The notes under the pieces were generated by a model. The model was not told the DNA's origin and did not search any database. It saw only the letters and a program-made list of their open reading frames with translations. From Simmondsia chinensis (taxonomy: Eukaryota; Streptophyta; Magnoliopsida; Caryophyllales; Simmondsiaceae), in NCBI GenBank assembly GCA_018398585.1, contig JAGTTD010000001.1, forward strand, positions 13,952,501-14,016,500: DNA of 64,000 nt. The letters run 5' to 3'. The number at the start of each line of letters is the position of its first letter. Positions within the stretch are counted from its first letter, which is position 1. Shown piece after piece: positions 40,670-51,238 of the stretch. The position numbers were made by a program, and so were the translations under genes.

Positions 40670-43600
40670 ATGGCGGTTGGTTGTTGGAATATTAGGGGGC
40701 TTAACAATCCCCGATCTTCCTGTGATGTTCGTGATTGGGATTCTTCCAATCGTCTATCTGTTGTTGGTTTGGTTGAGACCAAAACCAAGCCTTCGGATGT
40801 TGAGGTGGTGATTGCTCGTTGTGCTGACGGGTGGAGCTTTGTCTTTAGTGGCATATGCCCTATTCGGTGTTGCATTATTGTTGCTTGGGATCCGGGCATT
40901 TTTAGAGTCGAGCTCATTCGGGGAGGGGACCAGTTCCTTACTTGTCGTATCTCTGATTTTTCAGGGGCTGTGAGCTTTCTCGCTACATTTGTTTATGGAT
41001 TTAACGAGCCGAGTCCTCGCCGGGCTTTATGGGACTATATTCGGAGCACTAGCTTGAGTCTCTTGGGTGAGCCTTGGATCCTACTTGGGGATTTCAACGC
41101 CATCCTTAGCCTCTCTGATAGATGCAGTGGCCAGGAGGGTTGGCCGAGCCACATGGATGACTTCCAGGAGTGTGTTACTGAGGCTGAGCTCACGCCCATC
41201 TCCTCTTCGGGTCTTCATTTCACGTGGTCCAATGAGGCCGAGGATGACCGCTTGATTCTCAAGCGGCTTGACTGGTGCCTTGTTAGCGAGGGTTGGCTCC
41301 GTGATTTCCCCATCGCATCTGCCGAGATCCTTGCTCGTCATATTGTTTCGGATCATAGCGCCATTGTTGTGCGAGGGCTTGGGGAATGTCGTGCCAGGTG
41401 ACTTCCTTTTAAGTACTCAATTTTTAGGCTAATCACGAGGACTTCCTTCCCATTGTCAGGCGAGTCTGGGACACTTGTGTTGAGGGTACTCCGATGTATC
41501 AGCTCACTCAGAAGCTGAAGCTGCTAAAGAGTGAGTTGAAGGCTCTCAACGCCCGCCATTACAGTCACATTTTGGCCAAAGTCGAGGTGGCCCGTGATGC
41601 TTGGGCCATGGGCCAGAGGGCCTTGGACGAGGACCCTGAGAGTTCTTCTCTTCGTCTTAAGGAGCGCCGTCTTTTTCGTGAGTATTCTGCTTTGTATCGG
41701 GATGAGGAGGCGTTCTACAGTCAAAATTCGCGTATTTAGTGGCTTTCTCTCGGGGATCAGAGCACTCGGTTCTTCCATCGATCTTTTCTCCATCAGCAGG
41801 CCCGGAACCGGATCTCGTCTATTGTTGGTTTTGATGGTGTGAGGACATATGATCCGCAGTTGATCTCTCGTGCCGGGGTTACTTTCTTCCAGGATTTGTT
41901 GACTGAGTCGGGTGGTCCGCTGACTGAGGATGTTTCTGACCTTTTTGAGGCTTGCATTTATGAGGATCAGGCTCGCCCGCTTATCTCCGCGATCTCTGCA
42001 GCTGAGGTTCGTGATGCTCTCTTTTCCATAGGTGCTGACAGAGCCCCAGGGCTTGATGGTTACACTTCCCTCTTTTTTAAGAGGGCTTGGGAGGTGGTCG
42101 GAGGAGCAGTGATCAAGGTCGTACAGACTTTCTTCGTCTTCAGGCGCATGCTGGGTGCCCGGAACACCACCAGGATATGTCTAGTGCCTAAGGTGGAGAC
42201 TCCCTCCACCTTTGGTGACTTCCGCCCTATCTCCTGTTGCAATGTGATCTATAAGTGTATCACTAAGATCATTGCAAATAGGTTAAAGGGTGTCCTTCTC
42301 GGGTTGATTGATGATGCTCAGATAGCGTTTGTTCCGGGTCGTCGGATCTCTGACAGCATCGTTTTGGCACAGGAGTTGATGCGCAGTTATCACCTTCAGG
42401 CCTTGCCTCGTTGTGCTCTGAAGGTCTATATCCATAAGGCTTTTGAAACTGTCCGATGGGACTTCATTCTATTTGGTATGAGGAGTATGGGGATTCTTGA
42501 GGTCATGATTGGTTGGATCCGTGAGTGCCTCTCTACAGCCGCTTTTCCGTCGCCATCAATGGCGAACTTCAGGGGTTCTTCCACTCCAATCGAGGTGTAC
42601 GTCAGGGCGACCCTCTCTCTCCTTATTTGTTTGTTATCACTATGGAGGGTCTCCGAGGGCTGCTTCGTCGTGCTATCGATGACCCGCGTTTTTGCTAACA
42701 TCCGTGCTGCCATCGTACTGGGCTGACGCACCTGTGTTTTGCTGATGACCTGATGATCTTCTGTCGAAGTGATATGGGTAGTGTATCTGTTGTTCGTGAG
42801 GCTTCAAACCGCTTTGCTGTACTCTTGGGGCTGTCCTCGAATGCAGCGAAGAGCTTAGTTTTCCTAGCAGGGGTGGACTCTGCGACTCAGCGGGACATTT
42901 TGGGTGTTCTGGGTTTTAGCCTTGGGCAATGCCTAGTTTGTTATCTGGGGGTACCACTTATCACTTCTCGGCTACGATACGTTGACTGCAAGCCACTGCT
43001 GGATCGCATTCTCTCTCATATACGGCTCTGGACCTCCCGTTCTCTATCGTATGCTAGTCGTCTGCAGCTTATCCTATCTGTTCTTTTCGCCACTCAGGTC
43101 TACTGGTCATCGGTCTTCATGCTTCCGAAGATGATGATCAGGAAGATCGAGTCGACTCTTGCGGCGTTCCTTTAGAGAGGATCTTCTTTGGCCCCCGGAG
43201 GGGCGAAGGTTGCTTGGAGGCATCTGTGTTACCCTTGGCGGGAGGGTGGCCTTGGGCTCCGTCGCCTTGCTGAGTGGAACCAGGCTTCAATTATGAAGCA
43301 TATCTGGTTCCTCCTCTCTGACCCTTCCTCGTTATGGCCTCGTTGGGTTCATCTGAACCTGCTTCGAGGGCGGAGCTTCTGGACTGTTCGTGCGACGAGT
43401 TCTGCTTCTTGGTGCTGGCGTCAGATTCTTTCGGTCTGCCGCCTCTGCTCTGGTGCGATCTACCATGTCATTGGTGATGGCCTTGACACTGCCCTTTGGA
43501 CTGATTACTGGCTGCCATGTGGTCGTCTTTCGGAGCGCTTCCCTACTCGACTGCTCACCTCCTCTGGACTTCATTGGGATTCTCGGGTCTCATCCATTAT

Positions 43601-44293
43601 TGAGGGTGGTCAGTGGAGATTTCCACAGGGTTGTTTGGAGCTCCGGCCCATCTGGGACATGATTGATTTTAGCCCCCGAGCTGGTGTAGCGGACTCCATC
43701 CGGTGGTTGGGTGACCCCTCGGGGAACTTCACCACCAAGTTTGCTTGGGAGATGGGGCGGAGTAGGAGAGAGGATGATATCATTCATCACCTTCTGTGGT
43801 TTCAGATGCATATACCGAGGCACTCCTTCATTCTCTGGCTTGCCTCTCGGCAGCAACTATGGACCCGGGACCGACTTCGGCGTTTCGGAGCACTTGAGGT
43901 TCAGAGTATCTGTGTTCTTTGCGGTTCTGCTGACAAGACTCATGAGCACCTCTTCTTCGCCTGTTCCTTTTCCGCCTCGATCTGGAGCTCTGTCATTCCG
44001 AGTACATCTATCGCTTGGCCTACCCTTCCTTGGGACGATCTTGTCACTTGGGTTGCTCAGCATCTCAGGGGGTGAGAGATTGGCAGTAACATTGCCCGAC
44101 TCTGCCTCTCTGCGACAGTGTATACTGTCTGGCAGAGCGCAACCTTCGGGTCCAGCGTTCTCAGTCCAAACCAATTGCAGCCGTTCGAGAGGAGATTGCA
44201 GGTTTGGTCAGGAGCTGCTTGCTTGCTGCTTCTTCGTTTAAAGGAGCTCATCGTCACACCTCCTTGCTTCGGCACTGGGGTCTTGAGACTTAG
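40670..44293 (+). pseudogene. L1 ORF2 (endonuclease, reverse transcriptase, zf-RVT; broken)
   Basis: ORF2 makes the nick and copies the LINE RNA at the target. The ATG at 40670 gives MAVGCWNIRGLNNP, the endonuclease start; GLVETK, LGDFNA, FTWSN and SDHS follow to a stop at 41401. After a frame change and two TAG stops (about 41427, 41737) the RT begins: 'DRAPGLDGY', 'DFRPISCCNVIYKCITKIIANRLK', QIAFVPGRRISDSIVLAQEL. Motif A reads LKVYIHKAF, with the catalytic aspartate replaced by tyrosine. A shift near 42560 leads to 'QGDPLSPYLF', and LCFADDLMIFC (about 42735-42765) is intact. Another TAG is at 43173. The zf-RVT domain is at 43720-44000 (CVLCGSADKTHEHLFFAC). The C-terminus, after a last shift, stops at 44293. 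Confidence 0.92.
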
Positions 44294-44469
44294 TTTCTTC
44301 TTTGTTCCCTTTGTTGTTCTTTGGTTGTTTTTTGTATGGACTTTGTCTGGCTCTTTTAACGCTGTTTCATATTTGTAGGCTCCGGTTGTGTCCTAGGGTA
44401 TGCCCCTTGTAGCTTGTACTATTTTTCTCTTTCATCTATATATTTGGCTGACTTACCAAAAAAAATTTT

Positions 44470-45213
44470 TTTACCATATACGTGGTTGCTTAGATAGAAG
44501 TCCTTAAATGCATGCTAGATAGAGCATTGATGAGGGGGAGATTCAACAAAGTGGAGTGTTGCTCTACTTCAGTTTAAGTTGGTCTAAGTGTCAAAAATGT
44601 CAGGCAAGGGTCAAGCCATAGCAGACTTTTTAGCAGATCACCCAAACATTCACACTAGCTTAAACTACGAGCTAGACTAGCTCCTAGTGGTGGAAATGGT
44701 CCCTTGGAAACTATGCTTCAATGGATCAAGGACCAATTCAAGTGCTGGAGTTAGAATCATGATAGAATCCCCCACTAGAATCATCACAAAATTAGCAATC
44801 ACTTTAGTTGGAAAATGTTCCAACAACATGGCAGAGTATGAGGTATTGATAATAGGCCTACAAATTCTCTTGAAAATGCAAGTCTTCAATGTCATCGTTA
44901 AAGGGGATTTGCAGTTCGTAATTTGCCAAGTCAAGGGGGAGTTTTAAAGCTTTAGCAACACCTTGAACAAATACTTTTCAGTAGTGCAAAAGTTATTGAA
45001 TAAGTTCAATGGTGTGTACTTTCAACATATCCCTAAAGAGCAAAACAAAGCAGCCAATGACTTAGCTCAGTTAGCTTCAAGGTACAAGTTGCCCAGGACT
45101 TGCTGCAAAGAGACCATGATCATCAAGAGTAAAGTTTTAGACCATTACCTTGGGTTTGCTAAGTCATTCGGTTTTGAGAGCAAAGTCAACATTAGGACTA
45201 GAGGAAGCCTTTA
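44470..45213 (+). pseudogene. TatG second (archaeal-type) RNase H remnant
   Basis: After the L1 the TatG polyprotein continues. The frame at 44540-44660 contains QGSSHSRLFSRSPK-like and, in another frame, 'GQAIADFLADHP'. The 86-codon frame from 44687 reads PWKLCFNGSRTNSSAGVRIM, IESPTRIITKLAITL, CSNNMAEYEVLIIGLQILLK and 'VKGDLQFVICQVKGEF'. This is the second RNase H typical of Tat elements: the FDGS aspartate is changed to asparagine, but AEYE and the KGD aspartate are kept. The next 83 codons contain HIPKEQNKAANDLAQLASRY, the last RNase H motif (N-A-A-D). One stop separates the two frames. Confidence 0.85.
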
Positions 45214-46430
45214 ATGGATTACTTCAAAATCCATCAAGACTACATTAAGGACAAAAAGATGAAAATGAGAGCTCATAGATTCCATCTAGACAATGAATCT
45301 AGAGATATATATAAAAGGGATGCTATTGGAGTGCTTCTCGAGTGCCTTAACTTGGACAAAGCAATGCTAATAATGGTAGGAGCCCATGAAGGTATCTGTG
45401 GATTCCATCTAGCTGGCAACCAGAGGCATTGGCTCATCAAACATTGTGGCCATTACTAGGGATCAATGACAGATGATTGCATAATATACACCAAGGGATG
45501 CAGAGCATGCCAAACACATGTGCATGTACCAAGACTCCCTGCAGCTGAGATGCATGCTATTGTCAGACCTTGGCCCTTCAAAAGTTGTGCAATGGACATC
45601 ATAGGGGAAATTAACCTGCCTTCAAGCAAGCAACATTCTTACATTCCTGTGGTCATAGATTACTTCAAAAAATGAGTGGAGACTAAACCATATAGGAATA
45701 TCAATTAATAAGACGTGATAGATTTTATCAAAGAGTACATCCTATGTAGGTTTGGTATCCCATAAACCATAACTATGGACCAAGCTAAGATGTCCAATGG
45801 AGCTGAAGTTAAGGAATTTATCAAGAGTTTCAACATAGAAATCTTAAACTCCACCCCTTACTATGCTCAAGCCAATGGCCAAGCAGAGTCAAGAAATAAG
45901 ATTCTGAAGGCGAATATTGAAAAGATGACCGATGACAATCCTAAGAGGTGGCATGAATTGCTAATAAATGCTTTTTGGGCTTACAAAACGTCCAAACATG
46001 ACGCAACTAGGATAACTCCCTTCCATTTGACGTATGGACATGATGCCCTGCTCCCCATCAAAGTGATGGTTTAGTTTATTAGGCTGGCTCATCAAGGCAA
46101 GTTTTCTGACCTTGAGTATGAGCAAGCTAGGGTTGACGAACTAACTAATTTAGAACAAGTTAGCTTGATGCCCTCCACAAGTTAGAGAAACAAAAGGAGA
46201 GGTATTTTGACTTAGGGGATATAGTCTGAAAAGTGGTTTTACCGATTGGCCAGAAATATCGTATCTTTGGAAAATAGTTCCCAAACTAGGAGGGCCTATT
46301 TAGAGTCATAGAGGTATTTGGAGGCAATGCTTACTTACTCCAAGACCTAGATAGAAGAGCTCACCCAAGAGATATTAATGGAATGTTCCTAAGGAAATAT
46401 GTGCCATCAATTTGGGATCTAACAAGGTAG
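45214..46430 (+). pseudogene. TatG integrase remnant
   Basis: The HHCC zinc finger is in the frames at 45214-45459 and 45466-45675: 'GAHEGICGFHLAGNQRHWLIKH', then 'CIIYTKGCRACQTHVHVP'. The core follows: PWPFKSCAMDIIGEINLPSS (first aspartate), then a broken middle, ITMDQAKMSNGAEVKEFIKS (second aspartate, where TDQG..F is usual) and YYAQANGQAESRNKILKANI (catalytic glutamate). WHELLINAFWAYKTSKHDAT and TPFHLTYGHDALLPIKVMV complete the core. The C-terminal part ('LVLRKVF..' region, about 46200-46420) is degraded. The catalytic triad residues themselves appear preserved, but stops at several points destroy the frame. Confidence 0.88.
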
Positions 46431-46689
46431 TCCTTAACTATAGATTCCCTGAATTTTGGGCTTAGTTTTAATATCAATGTCTTGAGGATCAACTATATAA
46501 TCCTTAAGTAGAAAAAGAAAAAATAAAGAAAAAGGGAACCACCAAACTGAGAAACGTATTTGACAAAAAAATGCATATTTCATTAATATTATTAGAGAGT
46601 GCGTGGTTTGCATACAAAAATAATACAAGCAAGTAACGTGTATAGCGAAAATCTCTTTATAAAAGCAAAATTAAAAGAGTTGAGTCATA

Positions 46690-49600
46690 ATCCTCACTTA
46701 GGATTCCTCTATAGAAGATAGTTGGTTGGATGCATTGCTTAGATCATGGTCCAAGGAGAGGGGCTTCTTCTTCGTGAGCTTGGTTACTTCCTTGGGCCTC
46801 TATGGTAGCTTCCTAGAGCCTTCCAACCACAAAACCTTGAGAGGTATGTTGTTGTCTTAGGGAAAGAAGTTCTTCCCTAAGATGACTATATCTCTCCTTT
46901 ATGCGATGAGTTTCATCCTCTAGGCCTCTGATCGCCTGAGCTTGCTAACTTTAGATCTTCTTGGCTGCTTGAAGTTCTTTAAACAAAAGTTGCAGGCCAC
47001 CCAAGCCAGCTGAACACCCTAAGTCCCTTATGGAGTCTTGGCAACATCGCTTCACCTGAAGGAGGGTTGAGACGTCATGGTTCACCTTCTCAAGCACTTC
47101 TTCCAGGACTTCGGGTTCTCTGGCAATGGTAGGATCCACCTTAGGGTCCTCTTTTATGGCCTTCACTGAGGACATAGCTTCTTAGAAAGCGACCCTTTTA
47201 GCAAGGGTCAAACTAGGGAGGTGTGCAAGCTCTCTTAGTCTCTAGAATATCAGGGATACTTAGTCTAACTGCTAAAAGGCCGACCTACTGCTCACTCTTA
47301 ACTTCTCCAGAGGAGAGGACATTCCTCCCAATATTAGGGAAGGAATGGATCTTGGAGGTGTGACTCGTAAAAGGGTCAATATCAAAAGGAGTTAGATTAA
47401 ATCTTGACTTTAGAAAATAACCAAAGTGACAGGAGCTATCATTACCTCTAAAACCTCAGCTTAAGGCAAAGGAGGAACTTCTACAAGCATTCCTGCCATT
47501 AGATCTTCTACTGGCTCTTCAACCACAGAGATGCCTTCCTTAAGGGGAGCCTCTGGAGAACAACGCTTGCATGTTAGAACTAAGTATGGTTTAAGACATC
47601 AAAAGACATTAAGAGCTGGGAAGCAAGATAACAAAAACCTTACCTTCAAAGATCTCTTCAATGGGGATTAAGTCTCCTGGAAGGACAAATGGAGCTTGTA
47701 AAAGTCCCTGATTCAGAGTGCCGGGGAGGGAAACCTCTTCAGAAGGGTAGCTTATAACTAGCTCCATAACAGAGGTAGCCATGTCACCTCCTTCTTCGGC
47801 ACATGAGCTCAATGGTTCAGTATCCTAATGGAGCACTGATGCAATTTCTTGAGGTGGAGAATCTGGTATCTCCACGATAACAGAAGCTTATTCTTTCTGT
47901 GGTTATAAAAAGCTAAAGTCAGAAGCTACTTCGACATAGATGAATGAGACGCTAATTAAGAAAGGTCAATACGTCTGGTTCAAGGAGCCTGGCTCTTCTT
48001 TTTCTCACTAACTATGAGATGGGTACCTCGACATCTTCTTCCTCCTATGCTGCCTGAATGGCTCTAGTGGGGAAAGTTGGAGGAACATCCTTTTTCTTTC
48101 TCTTCTTTGAGCCACCAACTTCGAGGGCTAGTGGAGAAGTCCTTGGAGGAGATTCTTCTAGCAGCATTTGGGTAAACTCCTAGTCCGCGCACTTCTGGGA
48201 GACCCCTGGATAGCTGCTGCTATAAATAAATAAATTAAAAAAAGAATAAGGGTTAGTCTTCGTTCAAGCCATACAAAACTAGAACTGAAGCATACTTCAG
48301 GGGTGGCTGTTTACCTGATTGTGCCTTTTGTGGAGTTGGCCTGATACTGATGGCCTGGCTTCCTCTCGAGTTGGATTCTGCAAGCTTAAAGGAAGGTGTA
48401 AAATACTACTTGGCACCTCTAGCCTCTAAAGAGGACCCACAAGTTTGGAACCAAGCTATAAAATGAGATGTGGCACATGGGATATACCTGCAAACAATAG
48501 GATGACTCATTAAGCTCTCCATACTGAGAGAGTTGAATGGAGATCCTCTTAGCCCACCATAAGTTTTTGGTCCTTATACAGGGAAAGGGGATATCTTGGA
48601 CCATTCCAAATTGCCTGGTCAATAATCCAAGCTTATAAGTTTCTAAACACCTGGATGGTCTAATGATAGAAATATAGATCTTGAGCGCACAGAATTGTTG
48701 GCCAGGTGTGTGAATTGATGTCCACAGAGAGATCTAGTGAAGGCCCAATTTTCTGAGCTAACATGGGCCAAGATTCCTCTCCCTAAAGGGAGTCCATTGA
48801 GTCCCTCGCCTACTTCGAGGAGACATCAATCTCTCAAGGCATGGGTCAAAAGACCATCTTAGGGGAAAAAGGACCTCACAACGAGTAAATTGCTCTCCAA
48901 AGCAAATTGCTCTCTTTTGGGAACATATACACTTGACCCAAAAATAATGGTCCCCAAAGCCAATGGACCTGTGCTGAAGACTAGGTTAACATTCATGGTC
49001 TTGAGGAACTTAAAAACCGAGTTAGAAGAGTTAGCAAAGAACAACTTGTTTAAATAAAATAGGCAAAAGCATGTCTCTTCTTCTTGGGAACCTTGCCCAA
49101 AGTTATGCGCCCTTATGATAAGCATCTTAACAAAGGACTCATAACCACCAGGTAAATTGGTTACAGAGAAGAAAGAGGCAAAGGCTTCAGCCTCTAAGGA
49201 GATAAAAGAATCAAAAGGTGATTCTTCTCCACCTGGTGAAAACCTGTCAAGGCCACAATGTCTTCCAAGGTAATACCAAGAAAACCCTTCGGGATGACAA
49301 AAACATTATAACAGGTGTTCCAACAGCAGGTCAGTGCCATCATGATAGGGTGGTCAGGTCAGCATTGTCATGATAGGGTGTTCATACGCAAGGGAAATTG
49401 TGGAAAGCCTTATGGCTTCGTAGATGCGAAGGTTCTTCCATTTTTCTCTAAGGGTCAACTTCAATCTGTCAACCCATTCGGTGTACCACTTCCTTAGGAA
49501 TGTCCATACTTTAAAAGGTGCCGCTTCTTTGCAGATGCATTTTTCCTTACTGCTAGAGCCTTGTTATTAAGTACTAAATCTACCCTTTTTCTAAGGCTCC

Positions 49601-49697
49601 TTGAACTAGTCTTTCTTTCCTGTGTTTCTCGATTCAACAATGTTCGCTACTGCGGAGGAGTGCTCGGAGGACTTCCCTTGGCTTGTTTTCAGTTCTG
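46690..49697 (-). pseudogene. Antisense reading frame with plant mobile domain (PMD) in TatG
   Basis: On the minus strand downstream of integrase the translation gives, near 49530-49240, FLRKWYTEWVDRLKLTLREK, WKNLRIYEAIRLSTISLAYE, and (after a frame change and a 24-bp duplication) MALTCCWNTCYNVFVIPKGF followed by LGITLEDIVALTGF. Near 49125-48860 it reads 'ETCFCLFYLNKLFFANSSNSVFKFLKTM' and 'GPLALGTIIFGSSVY'. This follows the plant mobile domain (PF10536-type): 'F W...TNTF.FP.GE.TITLEDV..L.GL', then '..WL..FVF', then 'ALGP..LA.LY'. A charged, leucine-rich C-terminal part (47175-46951, EVLEEVLEKVNHDVSTLLQV) is possibly a coiled coil. Extra antisense ORFs after integrase are known in the Tat lineage. 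Stops and shifts make it a pseudogene. Confidence 0.65.
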
Positions 49698-50249
49698 ATC
49701 TTCCAAATTAATGCGAGAGATCAATTCCCACAATGCCATGTCCTTCTTCTTATTTTCCCAAGAGGGAGGCAATTTATCAGTTAGGCAATTAGCTCAAAAG
49801 GTTTCACAAAACTTCATGCCCTCATTCAAAATATTAGTGCATAAAGTTTTGTACTCATTGTTTTGGTCAAAAATAAGGTTTTCATCAACCATGGTAAAAG
49901 CAAACCACCTACTGCATAAATACTTTTGAGCTGCACTATCATCAGAGCCATACTTGTTTATCAACGTTTCCCATATTTCTCTAGCAATTTTCATATTACT
50001 ATAGATTTGATAAAAAGGCGTAGTCATATAATGGGGAAGCATCCCCTTACAAGTATGATTATCTTTCTCAAAGTCCTTATTGGACCTCGGTGAAGCTCTA
50101 TCATTGAATAGAGTATAATGAACCTCTATTTGTCCTAGGAAGAACTCCAACTTACCATTTCACATCTTGAAGTTTTTCCCATCCAATGGCTCAAGTTTAG
50201 ACATATCAAGAATAATAAAGCCTGTGTGAGTCTTATTGTGATTACTCAT
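49697..50249 (-). pseudogene. Cop3 gag remnant
   Basis: The minus-strand frame starts MSNHNKTHTG at 50249 and reads LDMSKLEPLDGKNFKM, a stop, then 'GKLEFFLGQIEVHYTLFND' and, in a 118-codon open frame (50150-49797), GMLPHYMTTPFYQIYSNMKI, AREIWETLINKYGSDDSAAQ, KYLCSRWFAFTMVDENLIFD. It ends 'LPPSWENKKKDMALWELISRINLED'. This matches the Retrotran_gag_2-type capsid of plant copia ('M..L.PLDG.NY.RW..KL...LEQ.....VL', 'IW..L..KYG.DDA...KY....W..F.M.D.K.I..Q..EY'). The zinc knuckle and everything downstream are missing at the TatG junction. Two stops are present. Confidence 0.85.
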
Positions 50250-51238
50250 TGTAATAAACGACTTAGATTGTTAGAGAAATAGGCAAATGAGCGATCAAAA
50301 CATAACTCTTATTACGATTAAATTGAACTCGAGGGTTACAAACTTGATGACAGAAATGACTCTAGAATGAACTAAAAGGGGAAAATTAATCAAAGAAATT
50401 GTTGCGTCGTGGAGAATCCACTACCCTAAGTCATTTATGCCCCCACAGTGGTACAATGAGATGAACGGCACTCCAACCCCTAGGGTTAACATGGCACTCA
50501 CCTCAGCAGTGTACTCCGGGAAGATGGGTTGGAGTATGCCTTAACTTAGTCAGTAATGGAGGAGAGGAGAAAAAGAAAACCGTGAAGAAGGAAGATTAAT
50601 TTTTGTAATTTAGCGTGTTAATTCTGTGTTAAACAAAACCTCAAGCATAGTATTTATAAAGAAAAATCCTTATAAGTTAAGGAAAGGATCATGGCTTCGA
50701 ATCCCCCTCAAACAAGGTAAGTGGCAGATATGAAAGAGCGTAAAAATCGGCTTTAATTATGGATAAAAAAAGTTTATAAAAAGGGCATGAATTGACACAG
50801 TCAAACACGTACTCGAGTTTGCGCTTGTAACCTCAAGCATCGATACTGGTCACACAATAGTACCTCGAGGCAACACCCTCGAGGTGTACTAGAGAAGGAC
50901 AGCTCAAGCCCGAGCCAAAGGCCTTGAGCACTACCCAGGACAAGGACTCACCTCGAGTTTATTTACATCTTAAACAAATATAATGGTCATAAAAATAAAC
51001 GCCTGGGTTAGAAAAAGTTCACACCACACCGCCACACGCCAACTGGCTCGGCGGGGGAAGGCGGGTGCGCGTGCGCGTGTGTGGTTCACCAAACCCACTC
51101 TAAGCCCACGAGGCTTTACCAAGTACAATAATATGGGGGTATATAAACAAGGCTCCTCTCCTCTAGATTTCGTATGTGGGATTGAGAGGTTTTTCACAAG
51201 ACATCTAAATTGAAGCACATTACCCCCTAATTCCAACA
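50250..51238 (-). repeat. Cop3 5' LTR and leader (right boundary firm, left boundary uncertain)
   Basis: The start at 51238 is firm: it cuts Cop4 protease exactly after a CNQ codon triplet. AGAGGAGAGGAGCCTTGTTT and TTGTACTTGGTAAAGC repeat the words seen at 18021-18146. A GC-rich stretch with GCGCGTGCGCGT (about 51066-51078) lies in U3. Several CTCGAGG words (50840-50960) follow. I could not locate the CA end or a clear primer site. Confidence 0.6.

Larger units (their letters stand above)
38015..44484 (+). mobile_element. L1-type LINE (6440 bp) with 15-bp target duplication
   Basis: The 15-bp word TTTACCATATACGTG flanks the insert at 38015-38029 and 44470-44484, so the element is 38030-44469. 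It has a ~1.05-kb GC-rich 5' untranslated region, ORF1 (DUF4283 type with zinc knuckle), ORF2 (endonuclease, RT, zf-RVT) and an A-rich tail (CCAAAAAAAA) followed by T's. The whole insertion is much richer in G/C than its AT-rich surroundings. A full-length 5' end is likely. Coding damage is limited to a few frameshifts, stops and catalytic substitutions. It interrupts TatG RNase H. Confidence 0.93.
20762..49697 (+). mobile_element. TatG: Tat-type Ty3/gypsy element carrying three inserted elements
   Basis: TatG segments are 20762-24578, 34069-36311, 37738-38029 and 44470-49697. The parts in order are 5' LTR, primer-site-like sequence, gag, protease, start of RT, RT-linked RNase H, a second RNase H, integrase, and a region with an antisense reading frame. 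The second RNase H and the antisense frame after integrase are known features of the plant Tat lineage (Ogre, Retand, Grande and relatives). The 3' LTR is missing at the junction with Cop3 gag. Most of RT is deleted. Inserts are SireD, a solo LTR and an L1. Confidence 0.8.
49697..51238 (-). mobile_element. Cop3 (5' half): LTR/leader and gag
   Basis: The minus strand begins at 51238 with TGTTGGAATTAGGGGG, the same LTR start as at 18146, and continues to a gag start at 50249. Gag is cut at about 49697 by TatG sequence. Together with 18021-20760 this fits one minus-strand element split by TatG. The exact LTR end is not clear. A TATA-like TTTATAAATA is at about 50660-50651 (minus strand). Confidence 0.7.
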
